DNA of 55,492 nucleotides, from NCBI GenBank assembly GCA_017449675.1, contig JAFTFG010000014.1, forward strand, positions 1 to 55,492, in the 5' to 3' direction. Position 1 is the first letter of the stretch. Every line of letters begins with the position of its first letter. Shown piece by piece: positions 10,394 through 18,792 of the stretch. The notes beneath the pieces were generated by a model. That model was given only the letters and a program-made list of their open reading frames with translations, was not told where the DNA came from and did no database searches. The stretch comes from Prevotella sp. (lineage in GTDB: Bacteria > Bacteroidota > Bacteroidia > Bacteroidales > Bacteroidaceae). The position numbers and the translations under genes are program-made.

Positions 10394-11445
10394 CAAAATT
10401 AGGAGAGTTCGGACTGATTGACCGGCTTACAAAAGACATCAAACCGCAAAACGAATCGACCAAATATGGTGTGGGGGACGACTGTGCCGTACTCCACTAT
10501 CCTGATAGTGAGGTACTGGTCACTACCGATATGCTCATGGAGGGTATACACTTCGACCTGACCTATATCGACCTGCAACACCTCGGTTATAAATCCGCCA
10601 TGGTGAATATCAGTGATATCTTCGCCATGAACGGTACTCCCCGTCAGATGACCGTCAGTCTTGCTATCAGCAAGCGTTTCTCCGTGGAGGATATCGAACA
10701 GTTCTATGAGGGACTGCGTCTTGCCTGCGCCAAATGGAACGTAGACATCGTAGGAGGCGACACGACCTCCTCCTACACAGGACTGGCCATCAGCATCACC
10801 TGTATCGGGGAGGCTCGCAAGGAAGACATCATCTACCGTAACGGAGCGAAGGAGACAGACCTGATCTGTGTCAGCGGTGACCTCGGTGCCGCCTATATGG
10901 GACTGCAACTGCTGGAGCGCGAGAAGTCGGTATACTATGCACAAGTGGATGAGGCCAAGAAGAAAGGAGATCAGAAAGCACTGGAAGAACTCACCCATTT
11001 CCAACCAGACTTCGCCGGCAAGGAATACCTGTTACAGCGTCAGTTAAAGACAGAGGCTCGCGGTGATATCATCCAACGGTTGCGGGAGGCGAATATCCAG
11101 CCTACTGCCATGATGGATATCTCAGACGGACTATCCAGTGAGTTGATACATATCTGTAAACAGAGCCATGTGGGGTGCCGTATCTTCGAGAAGAATATCC
11201 CCATCGACTATCAGACGGCGGTGATGGCGGAGGAACTGAATATGAATGTCACCACCTGTGCCCTCAACGGTGGGGAGGACTACGAACTGCTGTTCACCGT
11301 TCCCATCGGTGACCACGAGAAGATAGAGGCAATGGAGGATGTGAGACTCATCGGACATATCACCAAAGAGAGCCTGGGACATATCCTCGTCACCCGTGAC
11401 GACCAAGAGTTTGAACTCAAGGCTCAAGGGTGGCAGCCGCTATAA
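10384..11445 (+). CDS. thiL: Thiamine-monophosphate kinase
   Basis: Makes thiamine diphosphate from thiamine monophosphate with ATP. 353 residues with the PurM/SelD-fold motifs GVGDDCAVL, TTDMLMEGIHF, MMDISDGLS and LNGGEDYELLFTV. Last gene of the sppA operon. Its 3' end overlaps the convergent AraC-type gene by 29 bp, and no terminator lies between them, so the two transcripts must overlap. Confidence 0.95.
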   Translation: MEIAKLGEFGLIDRLTKDIKPQNESTKYGVGDDCAVLHYPDSEVLVTTDMLMEGIHFDLTYIDLQHLGYKSAMVNISDIFAMNGTPRQMTVSLAISKRFSVEDIEQFYEGLRLACAKWNVDIVGGDTTSSYTGLAISITCIGEARKEDIIYRNGAKETDLICVSGDLGAAYMGLQLLEREKSVYYAQVDEAKKKGDQKALEELTHFQPDFAGKEYLLQRQLKTEARGDIIQRLREANIQPTAMMDISDGLSSELIHICKQSHVGCRIFEKNIPIDYQTAVMAEELNMNVTTCALNGGEDYELLFTVPIGDHEKIEAMEDVRLIGHITKESLGHILVTRDDQEFELKAQGWQPL

Positions 11446-12460
11446 ACTGACTGGGGGTTTGCCCTGTCTGTTTAATGAAAGCACGACGGAAGGTGGAGAT
11501 GGATGCAAAACCACTCTCCTTAGCCACAAAATCCAACTTATACTCCGGATGCGCCTGTATCATAGGCAGACTGACACGCTCAATACGGAGTTGGTTGATA
11601 TAGTCATAGAATGTCTGTCCCCGTACCTGACTGAGATAGTTGCTGACATAGGTACGGTTGGTATTCAAGGTCTTGGCAATATCTGCAAGTGTCAGGTTAC
11701 TGTTCAGGTACAACTGCTGTTCCTCTACCATCTGTTCCAGTTGCCCATCCGCAATAGGAAGGAGGTTCTTTTGAGAGGCAGCGTCGTCCTCTCCCTCTTT
11801 CCATACCACAATAGGACGGAAGTCCCAACTGTAGTGCAGCACCATGAGCCACAACACGATAGTCGAGATATAGTAGATGATATCCGTAAAGACGGTGGCA
11901 TAGAGGGAGGTGAACAGCCATGCCAACTGGCTGACGATGGCAAAGACAAACACAGGTTTCAGCCATGCCACGTCTATCCTGTCGATATTGGAGAAGTTCT
12001 CACGAACGTATTTGATATGTCGGCGCACTTTGACATACCCTATTCCTACCACCGCCCAGGCATAGCACCAAAGGAAGACCACATAACTATGAATGACCCA
12101 TTTCTCAGGCCATATTATATATAATAAGGTGAAAACAGCAAAAGGCATCGACAACAAGAAGAGACGCCAGCGGGTCACCCACCCTGGCATGACCACCTCG
12201 AAGACGAAGACGGTATAGGTCAATGCCGACCAACTGTCAATAATCATGATCCAGTCAAGCACCTCCTGACGGTACATGCCAGGGAAGGTAGTAATCAAAT
12301 CTTTCGCATTCCACACTGCCCATACCGCCATGATGCACCCCAGCACAGTCTGGAAACGGGTACGCCCTTTGCGCCAGAACAGGATATGCAGCGCAAAGAT
12401 GGTAAAGAATGTCGTAGTGATTCTTATGAGGAATGCTGAAATATTGATGTAGTCTGCCAT
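11417..12460 (-). CDS. Membrane-anchored AraC-family transcriptional regulator
   Basis: 347 residues. The N-terminal half (about 1-225) has six or seven hydrophobic segments and the C-terminal 100 residues form an AraC-type helix-turn-helix (LTLADIAKTLNTNRTYVSNY, then FASISTFRRAFIKQTGQTPS). The ATG at 12460 is chosen over the GTG at 12475 because the -7 box TATCTTTG (12465-12472) lies between them. That makes the mRNA nearly leaderless. It is divergent from the exported-protein gene at 12646, whose upstream region carries repeats typical of AraC targets, so local control is likely. The signal it senses is unknown. Confidence 0.85.
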   Translation of the reverse strand: MADYINISAFLIRITTTFFTIFALHILFWRKGRTRFQTVLGCIMAVWAVWNAKDLITTFPGMYRQEVLDWIMIIDSWSALTYTVFVFEVVMPGWVTRWRLFLLSMPFAVFTLLYIIWPEKWVIHSYVVFLWCYAWAVVGIGYVKVRRHIKYVRENFSNIDRIDVAWLKPVFVFAIVSQLAWLFTSLYATVFTDIIYYISTIVLWLMVLHYSWDFRPIVVWKEGEDDAASQKNLLPIADGQLEQMVEEQQLYLNSNLTLADIAKTLNTNRTYVSNYLSQVRGQTFYDYINQLRIERVSLPMIQAHPEYKLDFVAKESGFASISTFRRAFIKQTGQTPSQFIAAATLEP

Positions 12461-12512
12461 GATGCAAAGATACACATAATTTATGAAACTATCATTCCGT
12501 CAAAGAATCAAA

Positions 12513-12557
12513 GCGTAAAAATTTACGCATTGACGCTTCTTTTTGTTTGATTGACGC
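12513..12557. promoter_or_regulatory. Candidate operator cluster between the AraC gene and the 12646 gene
   Basis: A perfect palindrome GCGTAAAAATTTACGC (12513-12528) adjoins a direct repeat ATTGACGC at 12529-12536 and 12550-12557, exactly 21 bp apart (two helical turns). The 12646 gene has a -7 box TATCTTTG at 12601-12608 but a poor -33 element, as expected for an activator-dependent promoter. Confidence 0.5.
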
Positions 12558-12645
12558 ATAGAGCCGCCCCCACCAAAGTCCTTCCAATCCCAAAAAGTTG
12601 TATCTTTGCCAACAAGATTACTAACAATATAAAACATCTAAGATT

Positions 12646-13800
12646 ATGAAAAGAAGTATCATTCTATTATGTCTGATTGCAATGGCATGTCTCACCATCT
12701 CAGCACAAGTGAAGAAACGTCCAGCGGGCAACAAACCTGCTGCCAAATCCGCACCCGTTAAGAAAACAACGACACCTGCAACGTTCGCAATTGTCAATAT
12801 GGACAGTGACGTATCCTTGGAGAAACCACTGGCAGAAGGTCCCGATGCCCTCTACTTCATCAACCAGTTAGGACGGTCGGTACTTGCCATCGACAAGAAA
12901 ACGGGCAACATCAGCCAGTATTTGCCTGGCGGTCGCGACAAGATGATTACCGCCATCGGCCACGACGGCAAAGACCTGTATATGATGGTGACCAATGTGG
13001 GACTGGTGCGCTACGACGGCAAAAGCCGCGAGACATCGCCATGCCTCTTCCCCACCAGCGACTTCGGTAAGGGTGTCATAGGTCATCAACATGAGTTCAG
13101 GGGCATCACCTTCTCGCCCAACAAACGGTGGTTAGTGGCTTACGGCACGGGAGCACTCCTATTTGACATGGAGGGCGGACAATGCAAGTTCGTACGCCAA
13201 TATGACAGCAACGGCATCCAGAATGCCTTCGTCTTCGACGACGGCGGCATGCTCACCATCACCACCAGCGAGATAGTAGCCGTACCTCCCACGGCAGGCA
13301 AGGACATCAGACCCTACAAGGAGGTTGAAGGTGGCGCTAAAATATATAAGGTAAAGAGCGACATCATGGCAACAACCGTCAAAGACGGCACGCTCTATGG
13401 TTGCTGGAATCGTTTTCTGGCAAAGACACCACTACCTTGGCAGGACATCAAGTGGGAACTGGTATATCAATTGGAGAGCGAAGATAACCGTTTCCAGAAC
13501 TTCGCCATAGGTCCAAAGAGCATCATGGCAGAGTGTGAGGAATACGGACAGTACTATGTGGAATGGTCGTCATCCGACTTCACTGGCACACCAGCCATCA
13601 AGGCAGGACTGAAAACAACGATCAAGCATCCCGTCTTCGGCACTCCCATTGAACAGAAACGCAATTCTGACCAACTGTATTATGACCAGCAGGGCAACCT
13701 CATCATGTACGGCTATAGCAATCTGGACATCTACAACCCTGACGGTATCAAGGGGTACACCAGTCTACAGAACAAAACAACCAAATTCAATGGCGAATAA
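12646..13800 (+). CDS. Exported protein of unknown function, possible beta-propeller
   Basis: 384 residues with a clear signal peptide (hydrophobic core IILLCLIAMACLTISA, cleavage after SAQ), then a Lys/Pro/Ala-rich linker (about 22-47) and a globular region. It contains repeated short strand-turn units of the kind LYFINQLGRSVLAIDKKTGN, YMMVTNVGLVRYDGKSR and LLFDMEGGQCKFV, which suggest a WD/NHL-like beta-propeller. No family is recognised with confidence. It probably forms a unit with the lipoprotein gene 40 bp downstream and may be controlled by the divergent AraC regulator. Confidence 0.6.
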   Translation: MKRSIILLCLIAMACLTISAQVKKRPAGNKPAAKSAPVKKTTTPATFAIVNMDSDVSLEKPLAEGPDALYFINQLGRSVLAIDKKTGNISQYLPGGRDKMITAIGHDGKDLYMMVTNVGLVRYDGKSRETSPCLFPTSDFGKGVIGHQHEFRGITFSPNKRWLVAYGTGALLFDMEGGQCKFVRQYDSNGIQNAFVFDDGGMLTITTSEIVAVPPTAGKDIRPYKEVEGGAKIYKVKSDIMATTVKDGTLYGCWNRFLAKTPLPWQDIKWELVYQLESEDNRFQNFAIGPKSIMAECEEYGQYYVEWSSSDFTGTPAIKAGLKTTIKHPVFGTPIEQKRNSDQLYYDQQGNLIMYGYSNLDIYNPDGIKGYTSLQNKTTKFNGE

Positions 13801-13840
13801 CAACACGCTTATTTATTAACCTTTTAAATATATAACAACG

Positions 13841-14554
13841 ATGAAACAAACAAGAAATCTTTTAGTCGCTGGTGCGATAGCACTCGTGGCTGGTGTGTTC
13901 TCCGCTTGCGGAGGTGGTAGTGGTGCAGGAAGCAATATCCCAACTGATGGCATATTGGGTGAAGTACCTCAGGTCGTAGCGAAGTATGTGCCCGAACTTG
14001 AGAAAATCAGGGAAGTCATCTTTAGTAATGCCAGTGGAGAGGAGAAAGACAAGGCTCGTGCAGAATTTGATGCCTTGGACAAGGAATGGAAGGAGAAAGT
14101 GAATGCCGCACTGAACAATATTGGTGACAAAGAGATTCCCATAGAAGCAGCAGAGGGTGTCAATATCCGTCCTGATGCCAACTTGAAACTTGTAAAAGGA
14201 CGAAAACTGGGAGGTCTTGAGGTTACCGTAAACTTTGAGACCGAAGCCTCTTTGACAGATTTTGTCAAGATAGAAGACTTTAAATATGAAATGGTGGCAT
14301 ACGATGCTGAGGGCAATCCTCTTGGTGTTAAACGAGGAGTGATACAACTGGATCCCGATGCCATTAAGGATATGTTCAAGATTAACGGTTATAACAAAGA
14401 CTCCAAGATGACCATCACCTTCTGGGCTGGCCATATCGAAGAAAACCCTGAAGGATGGGCAAAGTTAGCAAAGGTGGTTATTATGGACGAGAGAAGTGAT
14501 GCCTACAAGCAGGCTGAGGAGCAAGTCAAAGCCAATAAAGAGACTGCGAAATAA
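13841..14554 (+). CDS. Putative lipoprotein of unknown function
   Basis: 237 residues with a type II signal peptide. The hydrophobic stretch is followed by lipobox FSAC and then a Gly/Ser-rich linker. The mature part is charged, with a helical segment (about 50-90, rich in Glu and Lys) and a C-terminal beta-rich domain (VTVNFETEASLTDFVKIEDF onward). No known domain recognised. A good rho-independent terminator follows at 14581-14613, ending the unit that begins at 12646. Confidence 0.65.
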   Translation: MKQTRNLLVAGAIALVAGVFSACGGGSGAGSNIPTDGILGEVPQVVAKYVPELEKIREVIFSNASGEEKDKARAEFDALDKEWKEKVNAALNNIGDKEIPIEAAEGVNIRPDANLKLVKGRKLGGLEVTVNFETEASLTDFVKIEDFKYEMVAYDAEGNPLGVKRGVIQLDPDAIKDMFKINGYNKDSKMTITFWAGHIEENPEGWAKLAKVVIMDERSDAYKQAEEQVKANKETAK

Positions 14555-14580
14555 TGAGAAATTTGAGTAGAACGAAAAAT

Positions 14581-14613
14581 AATCCGCCAAAAGTTTGGTG
14601 GATTATTTTTTTT
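14581..14613 (+). terminator. Rho-independent terminator of the lipoprotein gene
   Basis: A 9-bp stem (AATCCGCCA with TGGTGGATT, one G-U pair), a short loop and a nine-base T-rich tail. The 3' arm and the T run double as the -33 region and spacer of the tRNA promoter. Confidence 0.8.
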
Positions 14614-14625
14614 GTTGTACCTTTG
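14594..14625 (+). promoter_or_regulatory. tRNA-Phe promoter
   Basis: TTTGG, 19 bp, then TACCTTTG at 14618-14625. The -33 element lies inside the upstream terminator hairpin. Confidence 0.75.
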
Positions 14626-14667
14626 CACCCGCAATCAAGCAATAAAAGTGTTCTTTGAACAAAATAT

Positions 14668-14740
14668 GGTGCCTTAGCTCAGTTGGTAGAGCATCGGACT
14701 GAAAATCCGTGTGTCCCCGGTTCGATTCCTGGAGGTACCA
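14668..14740 (+). tRNA. tRNA-Phe (anticodon GAA)
   Basis: A 73-nt cloverleaf. Acceptor GGTGCCT pairs with AGGTACC (one G-U), the D stem is GCTC/GAGC, the anticodon loop is CTGAAAA with GAA at 14701-14703, and the T loop is TTCGATT. The 3' CCA is not encoded. By hand pairing, position 27-43 is T-T and position 51-63 is C-T, so two stems carry a non-canonical pair. The rest is regular and the gene has its own promoter and terminator. Confidence 0.95.
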
Positions 14741-14757
14741 CTCCTCCTTTCATTATG

Positions 14758-14794
14758 AAGCCCCTGTCTTGGAATTCTCCAGCAGGGGCTTTTC
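14758..14794 (+). terminator. Terminator of tRNA-Phe
   Basis: A perfect 9-bp stem AAGCCCCTG (14758-14766) / CAGGGGCTT (14783-14791) ending in TTTT. It lies between the tRNA and the convergent symporter gene and may serve both. Confidence 0.85.
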
Positions 14795-14813
14795 ATATTA
14801 TATGCAGGTCTTA

Positions 14814-16010
14814 TCACTCAACCTCCCGGAGGTCATGATCTGTCATCGCACAGACGCAGGAGTCGCTCCATACATTCACCGCCGTCTCCACCATATCGAT
14901 AATCGTATAAATAGGCAGGATGATGCCCAGGACGGCAATCGGAGCGTTGATGCCTGACATCAGGGAGAGTGTCAGGAAATAGCAGCCCATCGGGACCCCT
15001 GCATTACCAATTGCCGATACCACAGAGATAAGTAACCATGTGAGCATGGTCGTCCATGTGAGTTCGACACCTCCTTGTTGCATCACAAACAGACTAGTGA
15101 CAAGGATAAAGGCGGCACACCCGTTCATATTGATAGTCGTACAGATAGGTAGTACGAAACGGGCAATCTTTGACTTCACCCCTAACCGCTGTTCCGCCGT
15201 CTCCATCGTAACAGGCAAGGTGGCGGCACTGCTCTTGGTGAAAAGCGCCATCAATACAGCAGGCATCATACGCCCTAAAGTACGGATAGGATTCAGCCCA
15301 CGCAACAACAGGAACAATGGTAGTACGACAAAGAACTGGATGAGGTTACCCCCGAGTACGACAGCAACATACTTCCCTAGCGAGTCTGCGACGACACCAG
15401 CACTGAGTTGAGCAGACAACTGAGCCGCAAAAGCGACAATACCTATCGGCAAGGTCAATATCAGTCCACGTATCAGGGTGAAAAGCACTTCCTGTAAACC
15501 TTGCAGGAAACCCACCACCGTTCTCTTCTGTGCCGTCTCTGGCATCTGAGCGAGGGCGATACCCACGGCAGCGGCAAGCAACAAGAGGGAGAGCACATTA
15601 CCCTCCAGGAATGGCTTCACCACATTATTGGGAATGACAGACAACAGATGATCGGTATAGGTCAGTTGTGTCTCGTTACCGTCTATTGTCTGTTGACTGA
15701 TTGCCTCTGCGGGCAGACTACCTGGAGCAATGACGACATAGAGCAACAATCCTACTGCTGCTGCCACGATAGTAGTCAGGAGGGTATAGGTGATGGTATG
15801 GGCAAAGATACGTCCAGCCTCCTGTCCCTTTCCCAGTGAGGCGAGTGTCGTGGTGACGGCAAGCACGATGGTAGGTACGGCCAACAGTTGGAACAGCCGT
15901 ACATAGATGGTGGCTATGAAGTCTGCGACATTCCCTATCCACCCGATTTGTAATAAACCAAGGATGGCGCCCACTAACAGGGCGCCGATCCACACAAACA
16001 TTTGCTTCAT
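14814..16010 (-). CDS. Dicarboxylate/amino acid:cation symporter (DAACS family)
   Basis: 398 residues with eight or more hydrophobic segments and re-entrant loops, an inner-membrane secondary transporter for glutamate/aspartate, C4-dicarboxylates or serine/threonine driven by Na+ or H+. The serine-rich hairpin FTKSSAATLPVTMETAE and the cation-site block PICTTINMNGCAAFI mark the family. The usual TINMDG aspartate is Asn here, so substrate or ion preference may differ. Exact substrate cannot be told. Monocistronic by appearance. Confidence 0.9.
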   Translation of the reverse strand: MKQMFVWIGALLVGAILGLLQIGWIGNVADFIATIYVRLFQLLAVPTIVLAVTTTLASLGKGQEAGRIFAHTITYTLLTTIVAAAVGLLLYVVIAPGSLPAEAISQQTIDGNETQLTYTDHLLSVIPNNVVKPFLEGNVLSLLLLAAAVGIALAQMPETAQKRTVVGFLQGLQEVLFTLIRGLILTLPIGIVAFAAQLSAQLSAGVVADSLGKYVAVVLGGNLIQFFVVLPLFLLLRGLNPIRTLGRMMPAVLMALFTKSSAATLPVTMETAEQRLGVKSKIARFVLPICTTINMNGCAAFILVTSLFVMQQGGVELTWTTMLTWLLISVVSAIGNAGVPMGCYFLTLSLMSGINAPIAVLGIILPIYTIIDMVETAVNVWSDSCVCAMTDHDLREVE

Positions 16011-16044
16011 TCAGATAATTAACGAAAAAAATGGCTGTTTATTA

Positions 16045-17091
16045 TTATTTCTTATGAGTCTGTCTCCATGTATGTGCATAATCGATGACTGCACGCAGTT
16101 TCTCCCAGTCGGTATCACCAGGCACGGTGCAGTCGGCACCAAGGATGAAATTCTGGGGAGCGTTCTCCAGCACTTTGTCAACAGCAGCCTTAGCCTGCTC
16201 TACAGTACCAGTGGCAATGACACCCAGACGCTCCAAACCTCCGAAGATAGGACGACCAAAACGCTTCTGTGCCTCCTTCAAGTCGAGTACGGAGCCGTCA
16301 GAGAAGTTCAAGGGTACGTTGATGATGCTGGCAGGATAGTCAGCGAAGGCATAGAGAGCCTCAGCATTCTTAAAGGGAGCACCATAGTCGCAGATATGCA
16401 GGATATTGATCTCACCAATCTCGTTGGCAACCTCAGAGACATGCTTGTCCCACTGACGCACCTGCTCGTTCCATACCTTAGCGGACAACAAATTGCCATC
16501 ACCGCCCTGACTGGAGACATAGAACCCGTCGGCACCATGCTTACGGGCAGCACGCAGATAGTTCTCGATAGAGAGCGAGAGGTTCTTGATGGCATGACCA
16601 AAGGCCACAGGATCCTGCTCTACAAACTTCTTCAGGTCCTCACCTCTCTTACCCAATGTCTGAGCGGCAAGTGCCAATGGGGAATAGACAGTAGGCAGGA
16701 TAAACGCCTCACTGCCAAACTCACGGGCAAGGTCCTCGATGACGGCAACCTGTGGAGCGAAGAAGTCCTCACCATAGACGGGCACTTTCTCCCAGTCTTT
16801 ACCGCTCTTGATATCAATCTGGGGTACGACAATCTCGTAGAACACTTTCACAAAGTCCATGTTGGTTGCCTTATAGAAAGCCTTATGGTCTTCTACGGCC
16901 TTACGACCCAGTTTGTTCTCGAAATGGAGGAAGAAGCCAGCAGGTATATACTCATTAGGACGACTCTGGTCAAGTACCTGCAGAATACGCTCACGACGGT
17001 TGTTGGCTACTTGCTGCTGGGCAGCGACTTGTTGGATGCCTGTGGTTGCAAGCAGAGCCACAGCGATAGTTCTAAATAAATTCTTTTTCAT
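16045..17091 (-). CDS. Exported MtaA/UroD-superfamily protein (putative zinc thiol methyltransferase)
   Basis: 348 residues with an N-terminal signal peptide (TIAVALLATTGIQQVAAQ) on a UroD-fold domain. The family includes uroporphyrinogen decarboxylase and the methylcobamide:thiol methyltransferases MtaA/MtbA. The zinc pattern His-x-Cys...Cys of the methyltransferases is visible as His232-Ile-Cys234 and Cys321 (GADCTVPGDT), which argues for methyl transfer rather than decarboxylation. Both reactions are normally cytoplasmic, so export is odd. Last gene of the unit with SusD, SusC and the PstS-like protein. That unit carries the operator shared with the sulfur island, so a role on a methylated sulfur compound is possible. 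No corrinoid protein is visible nearby. Confidence 0.75.
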   Translation of the reverse strand: MKKNLFRTIAVALLATTGIQQVAAQQQVANNRRERILQVLDQSRPNEYIPAGFFLHFENKLGRKAVEDHKAFYKATNMDFVKVFYEIVVPQIDIKSGKDWEKVPVYGEDFFAPQVAVIEDLAREFGSEAFILPTVYSPLALAAQTLGKRGEDLKKFVEQDPVAFGHAIKNLSLSIENYLRAARKHGADGFYVSSQGGDGNLLSAKVWNEQVRQWDKHVSEVANEIGEINILHICDYGAPFKNAEALYAFADYPASIINVPLNFSDGSVLDLKEAQKRFGRPIFGGLERLGVIATGTVEQAKAAVDKVLENAPQNFILGADCTVPGDTDWEKLRAVIDYAHTWRQTHKK

Positions 17092-17111
17092 TGTGTTTTT
17101 ATTTTATTTTG

Positions 17112-17157
17112 TTATTTCGTTGTCTCGATTTTCCGATATTTCGATATTCGATATTGA
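17112..17157. repeat. ATATCGA-rich spacer between susD and the MtaA-like gene
   Basis: The 66-bp gap holds clustered TCTCGAT, CCGATATTTCGATATTCGAT and similar motifs, like the gaps at 6172-6207, 18761-18790 and 52619-52671. Confidence 0.45.
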
Positions 17158-18747
17158 TTACTCAAACTCCGCTCCATAAGGGCCATCGCCCGTTTCACCA
17201 CTATAGCCCCAGTTTTGTTCCAGGTTCGGATTCAGGATGATCTGCTCCTGAGGCAGCGGCAACAGGTAGTTCTTCTTCGACACGTTCTGTATCTTGGTGG
17301 TCTTGGTACCGAGGGTCTCCGCATCGGTCGGGGTGTTTGCCTTTACATACTTGACAAGAATATGCCAGCGGATGAGGTCGAACCAACGTTGCCCCTCCAA
17401 GACAAACTCTAAGCGACGCTCCTCACGCAGTTTCTCACGGAACTGTTCCTGTGTCAGACCAGAGAGGTTAAGGTCTGAACCGTCAGAGGGAGTAAACTGG
17501 GTGTTCTCATAAGGACTCCAGTAGGCACGGCGGCGCACTCGGTTGATTGCATCATAAGCGGCTGTCGTAGGACCATTCAACTCATTCTCTGCCTCTGCCT
17601 TGATGAGCAGCACCTCGGCAAAGCGGATGATAACGGTGTTGGTCGACTGTCCTGCCACATTTCCCGTTGAGGATGGGTTGGCGAAGTTCAGCGAGTCAAT
17701 ATACTTGCGGAAGCGAGGGATAGTGAACACATAGTCCTCGCCCGTGTTGGGATTATAGATACGCTTTGCCCAAGATCCGTCACGACGCTGGTCACGGGGA
17801 TCGGTCTGCTCATAATACTTATCACTGGTGGCAAGCAATACTGGCTCTGCGTCATCCCAGTTGGTGGCAAAGGTGCAGTGTCCTGACACGTTGGCGTTGA
17901 TGGTACGGTCGTGCTCTATGGAGAAGATATGCTCTATGCCATGCTTCTTGTCTACTGACCAGTTGTCGATAAACTTATCCAGCAGGTCATATTTCTGGGA
18001 CGTGATCACCTTATCGGCATAGTCAATAGCCTTCTGGTAATACTCACGCTGGTTAGCCTTACCCTCGTCGCTAGATGTCTGTGCCCATACCAGGTATACC
18101 TTGGAGAGCAGGGCAGAGGCGGCTAAACTATTTGCCTTGCTATCGAGGGTGGTATAGTTGGCAGGCAGTTGCTCACCAGCCGTAAGGTCCTCCACAATCT
18201 GATGATAGACCTCATCGACACTATTACGGGGAGCCCCTTCGCCCTCACCGTCATGGAGTACGATGGGCACACCACCGAAGTAACGCACAAGGTTGAAGTA
18301 TACAAAACCACGCAGGAAACGAGCCTCGTTGATGTAGTTCTTTTTCGACTGCTCGTCGAGGAAAGAGGCACCCTCCACCTTGTCGATGACAACATTAGCA
18401 CGGTTGATGGCGGTATAGTGTTCCTCCCACGCATAGTTGACGAAGAGGTTGGTAGGCTGCACTGCGAAGTTAGACAACTCACGGATATGGGCGGAGTTGG
18501 TCTGTGCGCCAGCCTTCACATAATCGGTCTGCAAGTCGTTGATATAGACACTCTGGTTGTTGAACATGCCATAGAACCCATCCACCGTAAACTCTTGGTA
18601 AATGCCGTTGATTGCAGTCTCGATATCTTCCTTGCTGCCATAGAAGTTCTCCTTGTCGATAGAACTAATGGAACTCTGTTCCAAGTCTGCGCAACTGCTC
18701 AGTGTCAGTGCGGCAGCGAATATATAGTTAAAATAATTCTTTTTCAT
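17158..18747 (-). CDS. SusD/RagB family outer-membrane lipoprotein
   Basis: 529 residues with a lipoprotein signal (LTLSSC, Cys19) and the SusD fold: N-terminal TPR-like helices, the motif EARFLRGFVYFNLVRYFGGV, and the C-terminal signature LREERRLEFVLEGQRWFDLIRW. It sits on the outer face of the outer membrane as the lid of the partner SusC channel. No glycoside hydrolase, sulfatase or carbohydrate sensor is nearby, so a glycan substrate is not supported. The shared operator points to a sulfur-related ligand (inference). Confidence 0.95.
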   Translation of the reverse strand: MKKNYFNYIFAAALTLSSCADLEQSSISSIDKENFYGSKEDIETAINGIYQEFTVDGFYGMFNNQSVYINDLQTDYVKAGAQTNSAHIRELSNFAVQPTNLFVNYAWEEHYTAINRANVVIDKVEGASFLDEQSKKNYINEARFLRGFVYFNLVRYFGGVPIVLHDGEGEGAPRNSVDEVYHQIVEDLTAGEQLPANYTTLDSKANSLAASALLSKVYLVWAQTSSDEGKANQREYYQKAIDYADKVITSQKYDLLDKFIDNWSVDKKHGIEHIFSIEHDRTINANVSGHCTFATNWDDAEPVLLATSDKYYEQTDPRDQRRDGSWAKRIYNPNTGEDYVFTIPRFRKYIDSLNFANPSSTGNVAGQSTNTVIIRFAEVLLIKAEAENELNGPTTAAYDAINRVRRRAYWSPYENTQFTPSDGSDLNLSGLTQEQFREKLREERRLEFVLEGQRWFDLIRWHILVKYVKANTPTDAETLGTKTTKIQNVSKKNYLLPLPQEQIILNPNLEQNWGYSGETGDGPYGAEFE

Positions 18748-18760
18748 AATGTTTCGTTTT

Positions 18761-18790
18761 TTATCTCGATATTTCGATATATCGTTATCT
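18761..18790. repeat. ATATCGA-rich spacer between susC and susD
   Basis: The 45-bp gap contains TTATCTCGATATTTCGATAT followed by ATCGTTATCTC. The string ATATCGTTATCTC recurs at 52639-52652. Confidence 0.45.
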
Positions 18791-18792
18791 CA

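Noticed and set aside
16045-17091. Heme-pathway uroporphyrinogen decarboxylase (hemE)
   Set aside because: It has a signal peptide and the zinc HxC...C pattern of methyltransferases, and no heme genes are adjacent.
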